Shown here one piece after another: positions 32,212 through 40,506 of a stretch of 64,000 bases of DNA (position 1 is the stretch's first letter; each line of letters starts with the position of its first letter). The position numbers and the translations under genes were made by a program. Under the pieces are notes generated by a model, which worked only from the letters and a program-made list of their open reading frames with translations, searched no databases and was not told the origin of the DNA. The stretch comes from Bacteroidales bacterium. GTDB lineage: Bacteria > Bacteroidota > Bacteroidia > Bacteroidales > UBA12077. Location of the stretch: contig DMBU01000068.1 in NCBI GenBank assembly GCA_003446015.1, forward strand, positions 17,910 to 81,909, in the 5' to 3' direction.

Positions 32212-32868
32212 TTAAATCTTTTCAGCTCTAAGAATATGTCTCTTTCCGGTTGGTCCTTTTAATCTTGTTACTTTAAAACCCGCTTTTCGTAAATTAATTT
32301 TCACACTACCTTTGCTGCTATAGGTAGTCAATAATCCTTCGTTATTTAACGATTCATAGATTTTGATAAAGTTTTCGGGTTCCCACATTTCTGGTTGTTT
32401 ATCTGGGGCAAATGCATCAAAATAAATTAAATCATATTTTTCCTGAAATTCATAGTGAATAAAATCTGAGTTTATCTTTTGTAGAGTGAAATTATCAGAG
32501 ATCTTTACTTTTTTATTCCATTTACAAGTTTGGATCTTTTTGCAAACTGATTTTTGATCAACAGTTAAAAAATCCATATAGTTTAAATGATTAATAATTT
32601 CTAATTCAACCGGGTATAATTCAATTGCAGTATATTCAACCGTCAGGGGCCTTTTTAAACTTTCAGCACAAGTTAAGATAGCATTTAATCCGGTACCAAA
32701 ACCAACCTCAAAAACCTTAATTGAATTTAATCGGCTATGGTTTAACCCGGCTTCAATATAAACACAATTAGACTCTTCTATTGCGCCAAATGTTGAGTGA
32801 TAGTGTTCGTTAAATCTACTCGAATAAAGAGTATTAGAGCCATCATTGGTTGTTTTAATATTTATCAT
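32212..32868 (-). CDS. mnmD: tRNA U34 methyltransferase MnmD
   Basis: A 218-residue protein matching the methyltransferase half of MnmC as a free-standing protein. N-terminal DGSNTLYSSRFNEHYHSTFG, SAM motif FEVGFGTGLNAIL, and DLIYFDAFAPDKQPEMW with the acidic active site. It makes the 5-methylaminomethyl group of mnm5s2U34 in tRNA. The oxidase half of MnmC is absent, as usual in Bacteroidota. Confidence 0.88.
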   Translation of the reverse strand: MINIKTTNDGSNTLYSSRFNEHYHSTFGAIEESNCVYIEAGLNHSRLNSIKVFEVGFGTGLNAILTCAESLKRPLTVEYTAIELYPVELEIINHLNYMDFLTVDQKSVCKKIQTCKWNKKVKISDNFTLQKINSDFIHYEFQEKYDLIYFDAFAPDKQPEMWEPENFIKIYESLNNEGLLTTYSSKGSVKINLRKAGFKVTRLKGPTGKRHILRAEKI

Positions 32869-33107
32869 CGAATAAATTTAAATGTTGGAAGTAATTGCGC
32901 AACGATTTTTACTCAACAAGGTTTCATGAAATTATAATTTAGAATCGTTCGAAATAACTATGATCTTATTGATTATCAATAATTCATTAATCAACAATAA
33001 CGCATGTCGGGTTTGTAAAACATGTCTAAATATTAACATATGTTTGAAGTTTCATGTAAAATGATTTAATTTAGGGCAACTCTATTTATTAACTAAATCT
33101 ATTAATT

Positions 33108-34307
33108 ATGAAGATTAGAAATTTTTTATCTATTGCTGCAATAGGTATGTTATTGTTTACAGCATGTAATAAAGAAGAAACTCCAAATTTAGTTTCAAAC
33201 GAAGATGAAAATTTAGTAAGCCTTGATCCTCAAAGCGGAGAAGTAATTGAGGGACAATATGTGGTAGTATTAAACGAAAATTCTGCTAAAATTGCAACAG
33301 AGGGTAACTATGAAGAGCAGGTTGAACAAATGAAATCATTTGCAAAATCGTTATTCCGTGAAAAAAGTGCTGGTGATGTTGAAATTGACAAAGCTTATGT
33401 AAAAGCCTTAAAAGGGTTTAGTGTAAAAATGACTGAAGAGGTTGCTGTTGAAATTGAAAATGATTCAAGGGTTAAGTACATTTTACCTGACAGATTATAT
33501 GTAATGGCGAAACCTGTAAAACCAACTCCTGATCCAGATCCAACAGGACAAGAAGTTCCTTATGGAATAGCAAGAGTTGGTTATGGAAGTGGTGTTGGTA
33601 AAACTGCATGGATAATTGATACAGGAATTGATTTAGATCATCCTGATTTAAATGTTGACCAAACAAGAGGTAGAAATTTTATAAGTACATCAAAAACACC
33701 AGATGATGATAATGGTCATGGTTCACATTGTGCTGGAACTGTTGCTGCAATTGACAACAGTATTGGAGTAGTTGGAGTTGCTGCAGGTGCTACAGTAGTT
33801 CCTATTAAAGTGCTTGACCGAAGAGGTAGTGGAGCATATTCAGTAATTATTGCTGGAATAGACTATGTAGCTAATGTTGCAGCTGCTGGTGATGCTGCTA
33901 ATATGAGCCTTGGTGGTGGTGCATATCAGGCAATTGATGATGCTGTTTATGCTGCATCTCAAAAAGGGATTAATTTTTCATTAGCTGCTGGTAACGAAAG
34001 TGACGATGCAAATAATCATTCTCCTGCAAGAGTTAACGGACCACATATCTGGACAATTTCAGCTATGGATATTAATGACAACTGGGCATATTTCTCAAAT
34101 TATGGCAATCCTCCAGTTGATTATTGCGAACCTGGTTATAATGTTTACTCAACTTATAAAGGTGGTGGATATACTACAATGAGTGGAACTTCTATGGCAG
34201 CTCCTCACATGTGTGGAATTTTACTAATGACAAATGGAAATCCAAGAACAGATGGTTATGTTAAAGGAGATCCTGACGGAAATGCTGATCCTATTGGAAC
34301 TATATAA
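33108..34307 (+). CDS. subtilisin-like (S8) serine protease lipoprotein
   Basis: A 399-residue protein. Lipoprotein signal MLLFTAC (Cys20). An inhibitor I9-like prodomain (about 45-130, GQYVVVLNEN to SRVKYILPD) precedes the catalytic domain: Asp in WIIDTGIDLDHPD, His in DDDNGHGSHCAGTV, Ser in GTSMAAPHMCG. The protein ends soon after the Ser motif without a type IX secretion domain. It should be a surface or periplasmic protease; substrate unknown. Confidence 0.92.
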   Translation: MKIRNFLSIAAIGMLLFTACNKEETPNLVSNEDENLVSLDPQSGEVIEGQYVVVLNENSAKIATEGNYEEQVEQMKSFAKSLFREKSAGDVEIDKAYVKALKGFSVKMTEEVAVEIENDSRVKYILPDRLYVMAKPVKPTPDPDPTGQEVPYGIARVGYGSGVGKTAWIIDTGIDLDHPDLNVDQTRGRNFISTSKTPDDDNGHGSHCAGTVAAIDNSIGVVGVAAGATVVPIKVLDRRGSGAYSVIIAGIDYVANVAAAGDAANMSLGGGAYQAIDDAVYAASQKGINFSLAAGNESDDANNHSPARVNGPHIWTISAMDINDNWAYFSNYGNPPVDYCEPGYNVYSTYKGGGYTTMSGTSMAAPHMCGILLMTNGNPRTDGYVKGDPDGNADPIGTI

Positions 34308-34328
34308 GATTTTTAATATGTAATTCTT

Positions 34329-34354
34329 AAAGACCGCATTTTATGCGGTCTTTT
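34329..34354. terminator. bidirectional terminator
   Basis: AAAGACCGCAT and ATGCGGTCTTT form a perfect stem around TTT, with T-run on the plus side. It separates the S8 protease gene and the converging epimerase gene, whose stop lies within it. Confidence 0.85.
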
Positions 34355-35267
34355 TGTTTAGAAGAGATTCTATTGCAAATGATGCTTTACTGTATTTAAA
34401 AACAAACTTTTCCTTTAACAATTTAGTTGGTACAACTTTCTGATCAGCAAAAAATAATTCATTAGCCATTTCCCTTAGTGCTAGTTTTAAAATAAATTTC
34501 GGAATGATTAACCAAACTGGTCTTCTGAGTTTTCTGCCAATTAATTTGTTAAGTTCTATGGATGTAATTGGATTAGGTGAAACCAGATTATAAATTCCCG
34601 AGGACTCTTTATTATTCATTAAAAACTCTATTGCACGAATTTCATCATGAATATGAATCCATGATAGGAAGTTGTCTCCTTTTCCAAAATTGCTGCCCAT
34701 AAAGTATTTTATAGGTGCAATTAATTTAGGAAACATTCCTCCATTTTTCCCTAAAACAACACCGGTTCTGATTACAATTCTTTTTACGCCAAATTCTGAG
34801 ACCATTTCGGTTGATTTTTCCCATTTATCAGAAACCTGAGCTAGAAATCCACTGCCTTTCAGTGAGTTTTCAGTGCAAATGTCTTTTGTTTGGGATCCAT
34901 AGAATCCTATTGCTGATGCTTGTATTAATAATTTTGGTTTAATCTCCGATTGCGAAATTGAAAGAGTTAATAAATTGCCAATATGAACACGGCTTTTAAT
35001 AATATTTTCTTTGTGTTTTTTTGTCCATATTTTTGATGCAATATTTTCTCCTGCAAGATTTATGATAACTTCAACGTTGGTAATATTCCTTGATAAAGTA
35101 TATGGATTTTGAAAATCCCATTCAATTATTTGAATATTCTTAGAGAAAATTTCTTCTGCTTTCTTTTTATTTCTTGAAATAACGGCAATTTCGTGTTTTT
35201 TATCAAATAAATAATTTGTTAATTCTTTGCCAATAAAACCTGTCGCTCCAAAAATCAATATTCTCAT
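34341..35267 (-). CDS. TIGR01777-family NAD-dependent epimerase (SDR)
   Basis: A 308-residue protein. Rossmann GATGFIGKELTNYL at the N-terminus, NLAGENIASKIWTKKHKENI, SASAIGFYG-type motif and the C-terminal DUF1731-like part (FVFKYSKASFAIESLL). These fit the TIGR01777/YfcH family (COG1090). Its ATG overlaps the photolyase stop (ATGA), so the two are coupled. Family members often accompany photolyase and light-responsive regulators. Substrate unknown. Confidence 0.9.
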   Translation of the reverse strand: MRILIFGATGFIGKELTNYLFDKKHEIAVISRNKKKAEEIFSKNIQIIEWDFQNPYTLSRNITNVEVIINLAGENIASKIWTKKHKENIIKSRVHIGNLLTLSISQSEIKPKLLIQASAIGFYGSQTKDICTENSLKGSGFLAQVSDKWEKSTEMVSEFGVKRIVIRTGVVLGKNGGMFPKLIAPIKYFMGSNFGKGDNFLSWIHIHDEIRAIEFLMNNKESSGIYNLVSPNPITSIELNKLIGRKLRRPVWLIIPKFILKLALREMANELFFADQKVVPTKLLKEKFVFKYSKASFAIESLLNKKTA

Positions 35268-36562
35268 ATTCTTTTTATTTTTTTGTAAAAGTTAAGTGCT
35301 CTTTCTCTTGCAAATTTATGTTCTATAATCGGTTTCGGATATTTGGGTGTTTCAAATTCAGGAACCCATTTCTTAATGTAGTTGTAATCGGGATCAAATT
35401 TTTGTGTTTGTAGCTCAGGATTAAAAATTCTGAAGTATGGAACAGCATCACAACCGGTACTTGCAGCCCATTGCCAGCCACCATTATTTGATGCTAATTC
35501 GTAATCTAAGAGTTTCTGTGCAAAGTATGCTTCACCCCAGTGCCAATCAATTAACAAATGCTTGGTTAGGAAACTAGCCGTAATCATTCTTAGCCTGTTA
35601 TGCATAAATCCTGTTGTATTTAACTCTCGCATACCAGCATCTACAATAGGGTATCCTGTTTGTCCATTACACCATGCCTGAAAATCAGACTCATTATTAA
35701 TCCACTCAAGATAATCGTACTCTTTTTTGAATGAACTTTCTACTACATATGGAGATTGATATAAAATCATCATATAAAATTCCCTCCAAATCAGTTCATT
35801 TAAGAAAACCTCATTCAAATCCTGAGCTTTATGTACTAATTGTCTAATGCTAATTGTTCCAAATCTTAAATGAATACTAAGTTTTGAGGTGGCGTTAAGT
35901 GAAGGGATCTCTCTGTTCTGATCATAGTTTTTGATCACAGAAGAATTAACCGTTCTGTCGGGGAACTTAAACAGAAGCTCGTTAAATCCTATCTCATTTA
36001 AATGTATTGGTGCAGCAGGTTTTGTTTTATATAAACTTTCAACTAATTTTTCTGATTCGTATTTAGGGATTCCTGTATTGCTAATTTTTTCTTTCCATAT
36101 TCTGGAATAAGGTGTGTAAATCGTATAAGGTTTTTGATCTTTTTTAAGAATTTCTGATTTCTCAAAAATTAACTGATCTTTATATGACTGAACGTTAATG
36201 TTTTGTGATTTTAAATAGTCTGCTATAATGTTGTCTCTATTTATTGCATAAGGTTCATAATCGTGATTAAAATAAACAGATTGGATATTGAATTTAGAAA
36301 CTAACATCTTAAAAGCACTTAAAGGATTATTATAAGTGACATAAAGCGTACTTCCATAAGTTTCGAGTTTTTCTTTTAATGATCTTAATTCAGATTGTAT
36401 GAAATTAATTCTGAGATCATTTTTATTTTGAAGTTTGGTTAGTATGTCGGAGTCAAATATAAATACGGGCAATACATTCCTGTTTTGGAGAGCTTTAAAT
36501 AATCCATGATTATCAAACAACCTTAAATCTCGTCTAAACCAAAATATTGTTATCTTCTCCAT
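35264..36562 (-). CDS. phrB: class I DNA photolyase / cryptochrome
   Basis: A 432-residue protein. N-terminal alpha/beta antenna domain (ITIFWFRRDLRLFDNHGLF). C-terminal FAD domain with ELIWREFYMMILY, MHNRLRMITASFLTKHLLID, WHWGEAYFAQKLLDYELASN, NGGWQWAASTGCDAVPYFRI and FNP. The Asn-Gly-Gly-Trp-Gln-Trp segment and catalytic Trp residues suggest CPD repair. Light-dependent repair of UV-damaged DNA is the family role. Translationally coupled to the epimerase and close to a MerR/B12 regulator on the opposite strand. Confidence 0.92.
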   Translation of the reverse strand: MEKITIFWFRRDLRLFDNHGLFKALQNRNVLPVFIFDSDILTKLQNKNDLRINFIQSELRSLKEKLETYGSTLYVTYNNPLSAFKMLVSKFNIQSVYFNHDYEPYAINRDNIIADYLKSQNINVQSYKDQLIFEKSEILKKDQKPYTIYTPYSRIWKEKISNTGIPKYESEKLVESLYKTKPAAPIHLNEIGFNELLFKFPDRTVNSSVIKNYDQNREIPSLNATSKLSIHLRFGTISIRQLVHKAQDLNEVFLNELIWREFYMMILYQSPYVVESSFKKEYDYLEWINNESDFQAWCNGQTGYPIVDAGMRELNTTGFMHNRLRMITASFLTKHLLIDWHWGEAYFAQKLLDYELASNNGGWQWAASTGCDAVPYFRIFNPELQTQKFDPDYNYIKKWVPEFETPKYPKPIIEHKFARERALNFYKKIKRI

Positions 36563-36822
36563 TTCAGATGATAGATTTAAGTATTGGTTAAATGAAAATT
36601 CTTCGAATTTGTATCCGCAAAATAGAACTTAAAGTTTGTATAGATATATTCTTAAACATTAATTATAAGTCATTTCATTCTTGTTTTTTTAACAAAAGTC
36701 AACTTTATTTGTTCAGGAAATAAGCTTATATTTTACACAAGGTATAAAAAAAGTTGGCAATAGTGAACTATTAAGTGTAAACGTTGTTTTAACTTTTAAA
36801 ATCAACAGATATTTAAAATTTT
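36563..36822. promoter_or_regulatory. divergent regulatory region, photolyase versus MerR regulator
   Basis: 260 bases with no gene, between divergently transcribed photolyase/epimerase and the CarH/LitR-type regulator. No exact TAnnTTTG box or obvious inverted repeat was seen, but this is the expected place for autoregulator binding. Confidence 0.45.
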
Positions 36823-37704
36823 ATGGCAAGCTATTCAATAAAAGAGTTAGAGAATTTATCTGGTATTAAGGCCCATACCATTCGTATATGGGAAAAGCGT
36901 TATGGTGTTATTAAACCTGCTCGTACTGATACAAATATTCGTTTTTACTGCGACAGTGAATTAAAACGACTGTTGAATATTGCAATTCTAAACCGATATG
37001 GTATGCGCATTTCGGATATCTCAAAATTATCAGATATTGAGCTGTCGGAAAAAGTAATTAATGCTTCGTCTGATTCATCAAATGCAGAAAGCAATATTGA
37101 AAATTTAATTATTGCTATGGTTGAAATGGATGAATATAAATTTGATCGAATTCTGTCGCGTTTTATTATGCATGTTGGATTTGAGAATACAGTTATTAAG
37201 GTGATTTACCCTTTTTTCGAGAAAATTGGATTGCTTTGGCAAACCGGCTCAATAAATCCTGCTCATGAACATTTTGTATCGAATTTATTCCGACAAAAAT
37301 TGATGGTAGCAATTGATAATATAGTTATCCCTGAAAATAAGGCTGTTAAAAAATTCATTTTATTTTTACCTGAAGGAGAATACCATGAACTCGCATTATT
37401 GTTTTATAACTATTTGATTAAAAAGGCAGGTAAGTTAGTTTATTATTTAGGAAGTTCTGTTCCCTTTGATGATGTTGTAGAAACAAGTAAAATGATTAAT
37501 CCCGATTTCTTATTTACCTCTTTAACATCTTCTTTAAATAAGGACGAAATATATGGATATATAAACAATCTTTCCAAAACATTCACTTTTCAAAAAATAT
37601 TTGTAACAGGAATGCAGATTAAAGAAAATTTTACTGACTTGCCTTCAAATGTCCTTAAAGTATCTTCCCCATTGGGATTTGTGGAAACATTAAAAGATTA
37701 TTAA
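36823..37704 (+). CDS. MerR-family B12-dependent light-sensing regulator (CarH/LitR type)
   Basis: A 293-residue protein. MerR winged helix-turn-helix at residues 1-75 (YSIKELENLSGIKAHTIRIW, EKRYG, ..TNIRFYCDSEL). A helical bundle follows with the Trp139-x9-Glu149-His150 motif (LLWQTGSINPAHEHF), the upper-axial signature of CarH photoreceptors. A cobalamin Rossmann domain follows with His188 in GEYHEL; the Gly of the usual ExHxxG is Ala. AdoB12 binding with light-triggered release of repression is the known family behaviour. Confidence 0.87.
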   Translation: MASYSIKELENLSGIKAHTIRIWEKRYGVIKPARTDTNIRFYCDSELKRLLNIAILNRYGMRISDISKLSDIELSEKVINASSDSSNAESNIENLIIAMVEMDEYKFDRILSRFIMHVGFENTVIKVIYPFFEKIGLLWQTGSINPAHEHFVSNLFRQKLMVAIDNIVIPENKAVKKFILFLPEGEYHELALLFYNYLIKKAGKLVYYLGSSVPFDDVVETSKMINPDFLFTSLTSSLNKDEIYGYINNLSKTFTFQKIFVTGMQIKENFTDLPSNVLKVSSPLGFVETLKDY

Positions 37705-37730
37705 TTCTCTGGAATTATTCTAAATAACTT

Positions 37731-37754
37731 ATCCTGCCTGACTTTGAGCGGGAT
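37731..37754 (+). terminator. terminator after the MerR gene
   Basis: ATCCTGC and GCGGGAT form a 7-bp stem with one T-G pair, followed by TTTTTT. Confidence 0.7.
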
Positions 37755-37929
37755 TTTTTGTTTAATTAAGTGTTAAAATTTTAACACAAAGCTTAAACAA
37801 AAAAATGCATGTCAAATGTAATTTAGAAATAATTAGTAAAAAGGTAGTGTAATGCTTAAATAGTGGTTGGTGTAGCGTTATCTCTTATTTATAATAAGCT
37901 CTGAAATAGGGCTGTAGAGCAGCTTTGCA

Positions 37930-37962
37930 TTTGCTTTTTGACTATTTTGTGTTGTATATTTG
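37930..37962 (+). promoter_or_regulatory. promoter for the ECF sigma gene
   Basis: TATATTTG at 37955-37962 matches TAnnTTTG exactly, and TTTG at 37930-37933 is a -33 element 21 bases before it. The ATG lies 28 bases after the -7 box. Confidence 0.75.
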
Positions 37963-37990
37963 TTTAAGAATTATTAAAAAACATACAACT

Positions 37991-38494
37991 ATGACAGCAA
38001 TTGAATTTAATCATCAACTAATAGGTTTAGAGACTAAACTTTCTAGATTCGCGATGAGTTTAACGTCAAATAAAGTTGAAGCTCAGGATCTTTTACAAGA
38101 AACTTATTTAAAAGCATTATCACACAGAGATAAATTTATCGGATATTCGAATTTAAAGGCATGGGCCTTTACAATAATGAAAAATACATTCATCAACAAT
38201 TATCGTAAGCAACAAAAAGAGAATACCCACAACGACACAACGCAAAATTTATATTTTTTAAATTTGTCGCGTGAGCTTTCTCCGGCCAGACCTGATAATG
38301 AATATACAACATCTGAAATTTTGAGAGAAATTGAGAATCTATCAGATGAGTTTAAGAAGCCATTTACCATGTTTCTTTCGGGTTATAAGTACAAAGAAAT
38401 TGCAGATGAATTAGATCTGAAAATTGGTACTGTGAAAAGTAGAATATTTTTTACCCGAAAAAGATTAATGGAAAAACTTAAAGATTTCCAATAA
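37991..38494 (+). CDS. ECF RNA polymerase sigma factor
   Basis: A 167-residue protein from ATG 37991; an upstream extension to 37925 would cross the promoter. Region 2: SNKVEAQDLLQETYLKALSH and YSNLKAWAFTIMKNTFINNY. Region 4: YKEIADELDLKIGTVKSRIF. It is between a LitR-type regulator and an SRPBCC gene, like light-induced ECF (LitS) genes in other bacteria, but that parallel is by position. No anti-sigma gene follows. Confidence 0.88.
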   Translation: MTAIEFNHQLIGLETKLSRFAMSLTSNKVEAQDLLQETYLKALSHRDKFIGYSNLKAWAFTIMKNTFINNYRKQQKENTHNDTTQNLYFLNLSRELSPARPDNEYTTSEILREIENLSDEFKKPFTMFLSGYKYKEIADELDLKIGTVKSRIFFTRKRLMEKLKDFQ

Positions 38495-38546
38495 TTGGAA
38501 AAAGCTTGTTAAACAAAAACAATAGAAATCTAAATTTTATATATTC

Positions 38547-38587
38547 AAAGAACTTTTTGGAACTTAAAAAGAACCAAAAAGTTCTTT
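38547..38587. terminator. bidirectional terminator
   Basis: AAAGAACTTTTTGG and CCAAAAAGTTCTTT form a perfect 14-bp stem around AACTTAAAAAGAA. It separates converging ECF and SRPBCC genes and overlaps the SRPBCC C-terminus. Confidence 0.8.
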
Positions 38588-39022
38588 TATTTTTGTCTCT
38601 CTGAAGTCAAAAATCTCTTGTACTCGTTTTCGTATAAAGATTTTATGCAGTATTTGACCAATAAATCCCAAAGGAACATCATAAAATAATATATCTCTCA
38701 TTTCTGTTCCATTGTTTATTTTTTTAAAATGATGTTCGTGATGCCATATCTTATAAGGACCCTGAATTTGATTATCGATAAAATATCTGTGTTCTTTAAT
38801 TTGAGTTATTTCAGTAGCCCATTTAACAGTAAAATTAAATAAAGGACTAAGCCTATAGGTAATAATCATTCCAGGGTACATTTCTCCAGCATCAGATCTT
38901 GATAATATGTTAAAATTCATGTATTGTGGTGTAATCTTACCTAAGTTATCAGGCTGTGAGAAGAAATCCCAGGCTTCAATTAATGATATAGGAATGTTTT
39001 GTGTTATTTTGAGTTGATACAT
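38564..39022 (-). CDS. SRPBCC-family lipid/ligand-binding protein
   Basis: A 152-residue START/PYP-like fold: LIEAWDFFSQPDNLGKITPQ, YMNF, WATEITQIKEHRYFIDNQIQ, GPYKIWHHEHHF, and DVPLGFIGQILHKIFIRKRV near the C-terminus. This matches the COG4276 type, often grouped with photolyase and TIGR01777 genes. The likely ligand is hydrophobic. It is the sixth gene of the candidate light group, transcribed toward the ECF gene. Confidence 0.83.
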   Translation of the reverse strand: MYQLKITQNIPISLIEAWDFFSQPDNLGKITPQYMNFNILSRSDAGEMYPGMIITYRLSPLFNFTVKWATEITQIKEHRYFIDNQIQGPYKIWHHEHHFKKINNGTEMRDILFYDVPLGFIGQILHKIFIRKRVQEIFDFRETKIKELFGSF

Positions 39023-39128
39023 TTAGTTTTAATTGAATAGAACTCTAACAATAAAATGTGCAATTTGTTTGCACAGATCCCTGAAGGGTGCCAGCCGTCA
39101 TGCAGGGGAGCAAATTGATTTTATTCAC

Positions 39129-39160
39129 ACCCTTTAGTCCCGAAAGTTTTCGGGAGGGGC
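39129..39160. repeat. palindrome in 39023-39269
   Basis: TCCCGAAAGTTTTCGGGA forms a 7-bp stem and is flanked by CCCTTTAG and AGGGGC, which extend it. The gap of about 247 bases holds no gene. A dispersed palindromic repeat is likely. Confidence 0.5.
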
Positions 39161-39269
39161 AAATGAAGAAAATCATTAACAACAATTATGAATAAAAGAG
39201 GACACTCGTTAAGAAAATCTATAAAATGAATAATTTCCTTATAAAATAAATATTGAGCTTAAAACAAAT

Positions 39270-39515
39270 TTATTCTGAATCAAATGATTTTAAAAATTCA
39301 TCTAAAAGTACTTTTGCACGTTCAAAATGTTCATTTGTTACATAAAGACTTGCTTCAGCTTCCGGATATCCTCCTCCAAATCCAGCAGTTAAACCAGATC
39401 GCATTTCGTTTTTTACTAAGCATCCGATTTGGTTATCATTTAAAATTTCTTTTAATATATTCGCATTAATTTCTGATCCGGTAAATAGGAGTATAAGATC
39501 TTCGTGATTGGTCAT
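39270..39515 (-). CDS. DUF2007 protein
   Basis: An 81-residue protein: FTGSEINANILKEILNDNQI, GCLVKNEM, AEASLYVTNEHFERAKVLLD. This matches the putative signal-transducing DUF2007 family, a small ferredoxin-like fold of unknown function. A Gly-rich loop GLTAGFGGGYPEA is typical. Confidence 0.82.
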   Translation of the reverse strand: MTNHEDLILLFTGSEINANILKEILNDNQIGCLVKNEMRSGLTAGFGGGYPEAEASLYVTNEHFERAKVLLDEFLKSFDSE

Positions 39516-39603
39516 TTTTTTGAGTTTTGGTTAATGGATTAACAGATGAAAAGATATTAATTAAAAATTACAATAAATAGTAACACTCTTCATTTTTTTA
39601 CTT

Positions 39604-40296
39604 TTAATCGATATTTGGTATGTTAAATAATTTATTCGTATCTAAATTGATGGCGGTTAAACTACCGAGGCCTGGATGCTGAGTATAAACACATCCTGAA
39701 TCAATATTAATTACATTAACCTGATTAGATGTAAGGTTTGATCTAATCTGATCAAAGGGAACAGGAGTGTGGCCATGTATTATTTTTCTCCCTTTCGAAA
39801 CATTGTAATCATAATTTTCCTCTCGGGTCCATAACATACTTTCAAGATCGCTAAAGGGATTATTTGCCTTAAAATTTAAACCGGCATGAACAATTATATA
39901 ATCGTCTAATTCAATAAAATACGGTAATGAACTTAGGTATTTATAATAATGATTTGGAATTAGCTCTTTAACTTTTAAATTTAAATCAGCCTGAGGGTTA
40001 AAGCTGCTGATGGTTGATTTAGCTCCATTTAATTGCCATTTTGTATCATTTAATTTTAAATTTTTTTGATATGCCTCTTTAAGCATATCTTCATGGTTTC
40101 CGCATACACATTCAATTGTAAAACCTTGTTGTCTTAAATCAAAAATGAGATCGATGACAGCTTTTGAGTTTGGTCCCCGATCAATTATATCACCAACTAT
40201 ATAAATATCAGGATGTTTTGATTCAAGAAATAATTGTAGAATAAGTTCTTTAAACGTTTTATAACAACCATGTATGTCGCCTATACAATATCTCAT
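39604..40296 (-). CDS. Ser/Thr-type metallophosphatase (PrpA-like)
   Basis: A 230-residue protein. Metallophosphoesterase motifs in order: GDIHGCYKT, VGDIIDRGPNS, VCGNHEDM, a His at IIVHAG and IIHGHTPVP. Length and motif spacing resemble the PPP-type phosphatases PrpA/PrpB of bacteria. It may remove phosphate from proteins or nucleotides such as Ap4A. Confidence 0.88.
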   Translation of the reverse strand: MRYCIGDIHGCYKTFKELILQLFLESKHPDIYIVGDIIDRGPNSKAVIDLIFDLRQQGFTIECVCGNHEDMLKEAYQKNLKLNDTKWQLNGAKSTISSFNPQADLNLKVKELIPNHYYKYLSSLPYFIELDDYIIVHAGLNFKANNPFSDLESMLWTREENYDYNVSKGRKIIHGHTPVPFDQIRSNLTSNQVNVINIDSGCVYTQHPGLGSLTAINLDTNKLFNIPNID

Positions 40297-40446
40297 GCAG
40301 AGAAATTACATATAAAGTAACTATTAGTCAAGTTTTTCATTAATTATTAAATAAGATTAAGTTTTTTTACTGTGAATATATTTTAATTCGGAGTTGAAAA
40401 GAACAAAATTAAAAAAGGGTTAGAATATCGAATGCTTGTATAAACG

Positions 40447-40482
40447 AAAAAAGCAATACGCTTATAGCGATATTGCTTTTTA
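40447..40482 (-). terminator. terminator of the acyl-CoA ligase gene
   Basis: AAAAAGCAATA and TATTGCTTTTT form an 11-bp stem, and read on the minus strand the stem is followed by TTTTTCG. Confidence 0.75.
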
Positions 40483-40506
40483 TTATTATCGAAATAGATT
40501 AAATTA

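Noticed and set aside
33108..34307. A type IX-secreted protease
   Set aside because: The protein has a lipoprotein signal and ends soon after the catalytic Ser without a C-terminal sorting domain.
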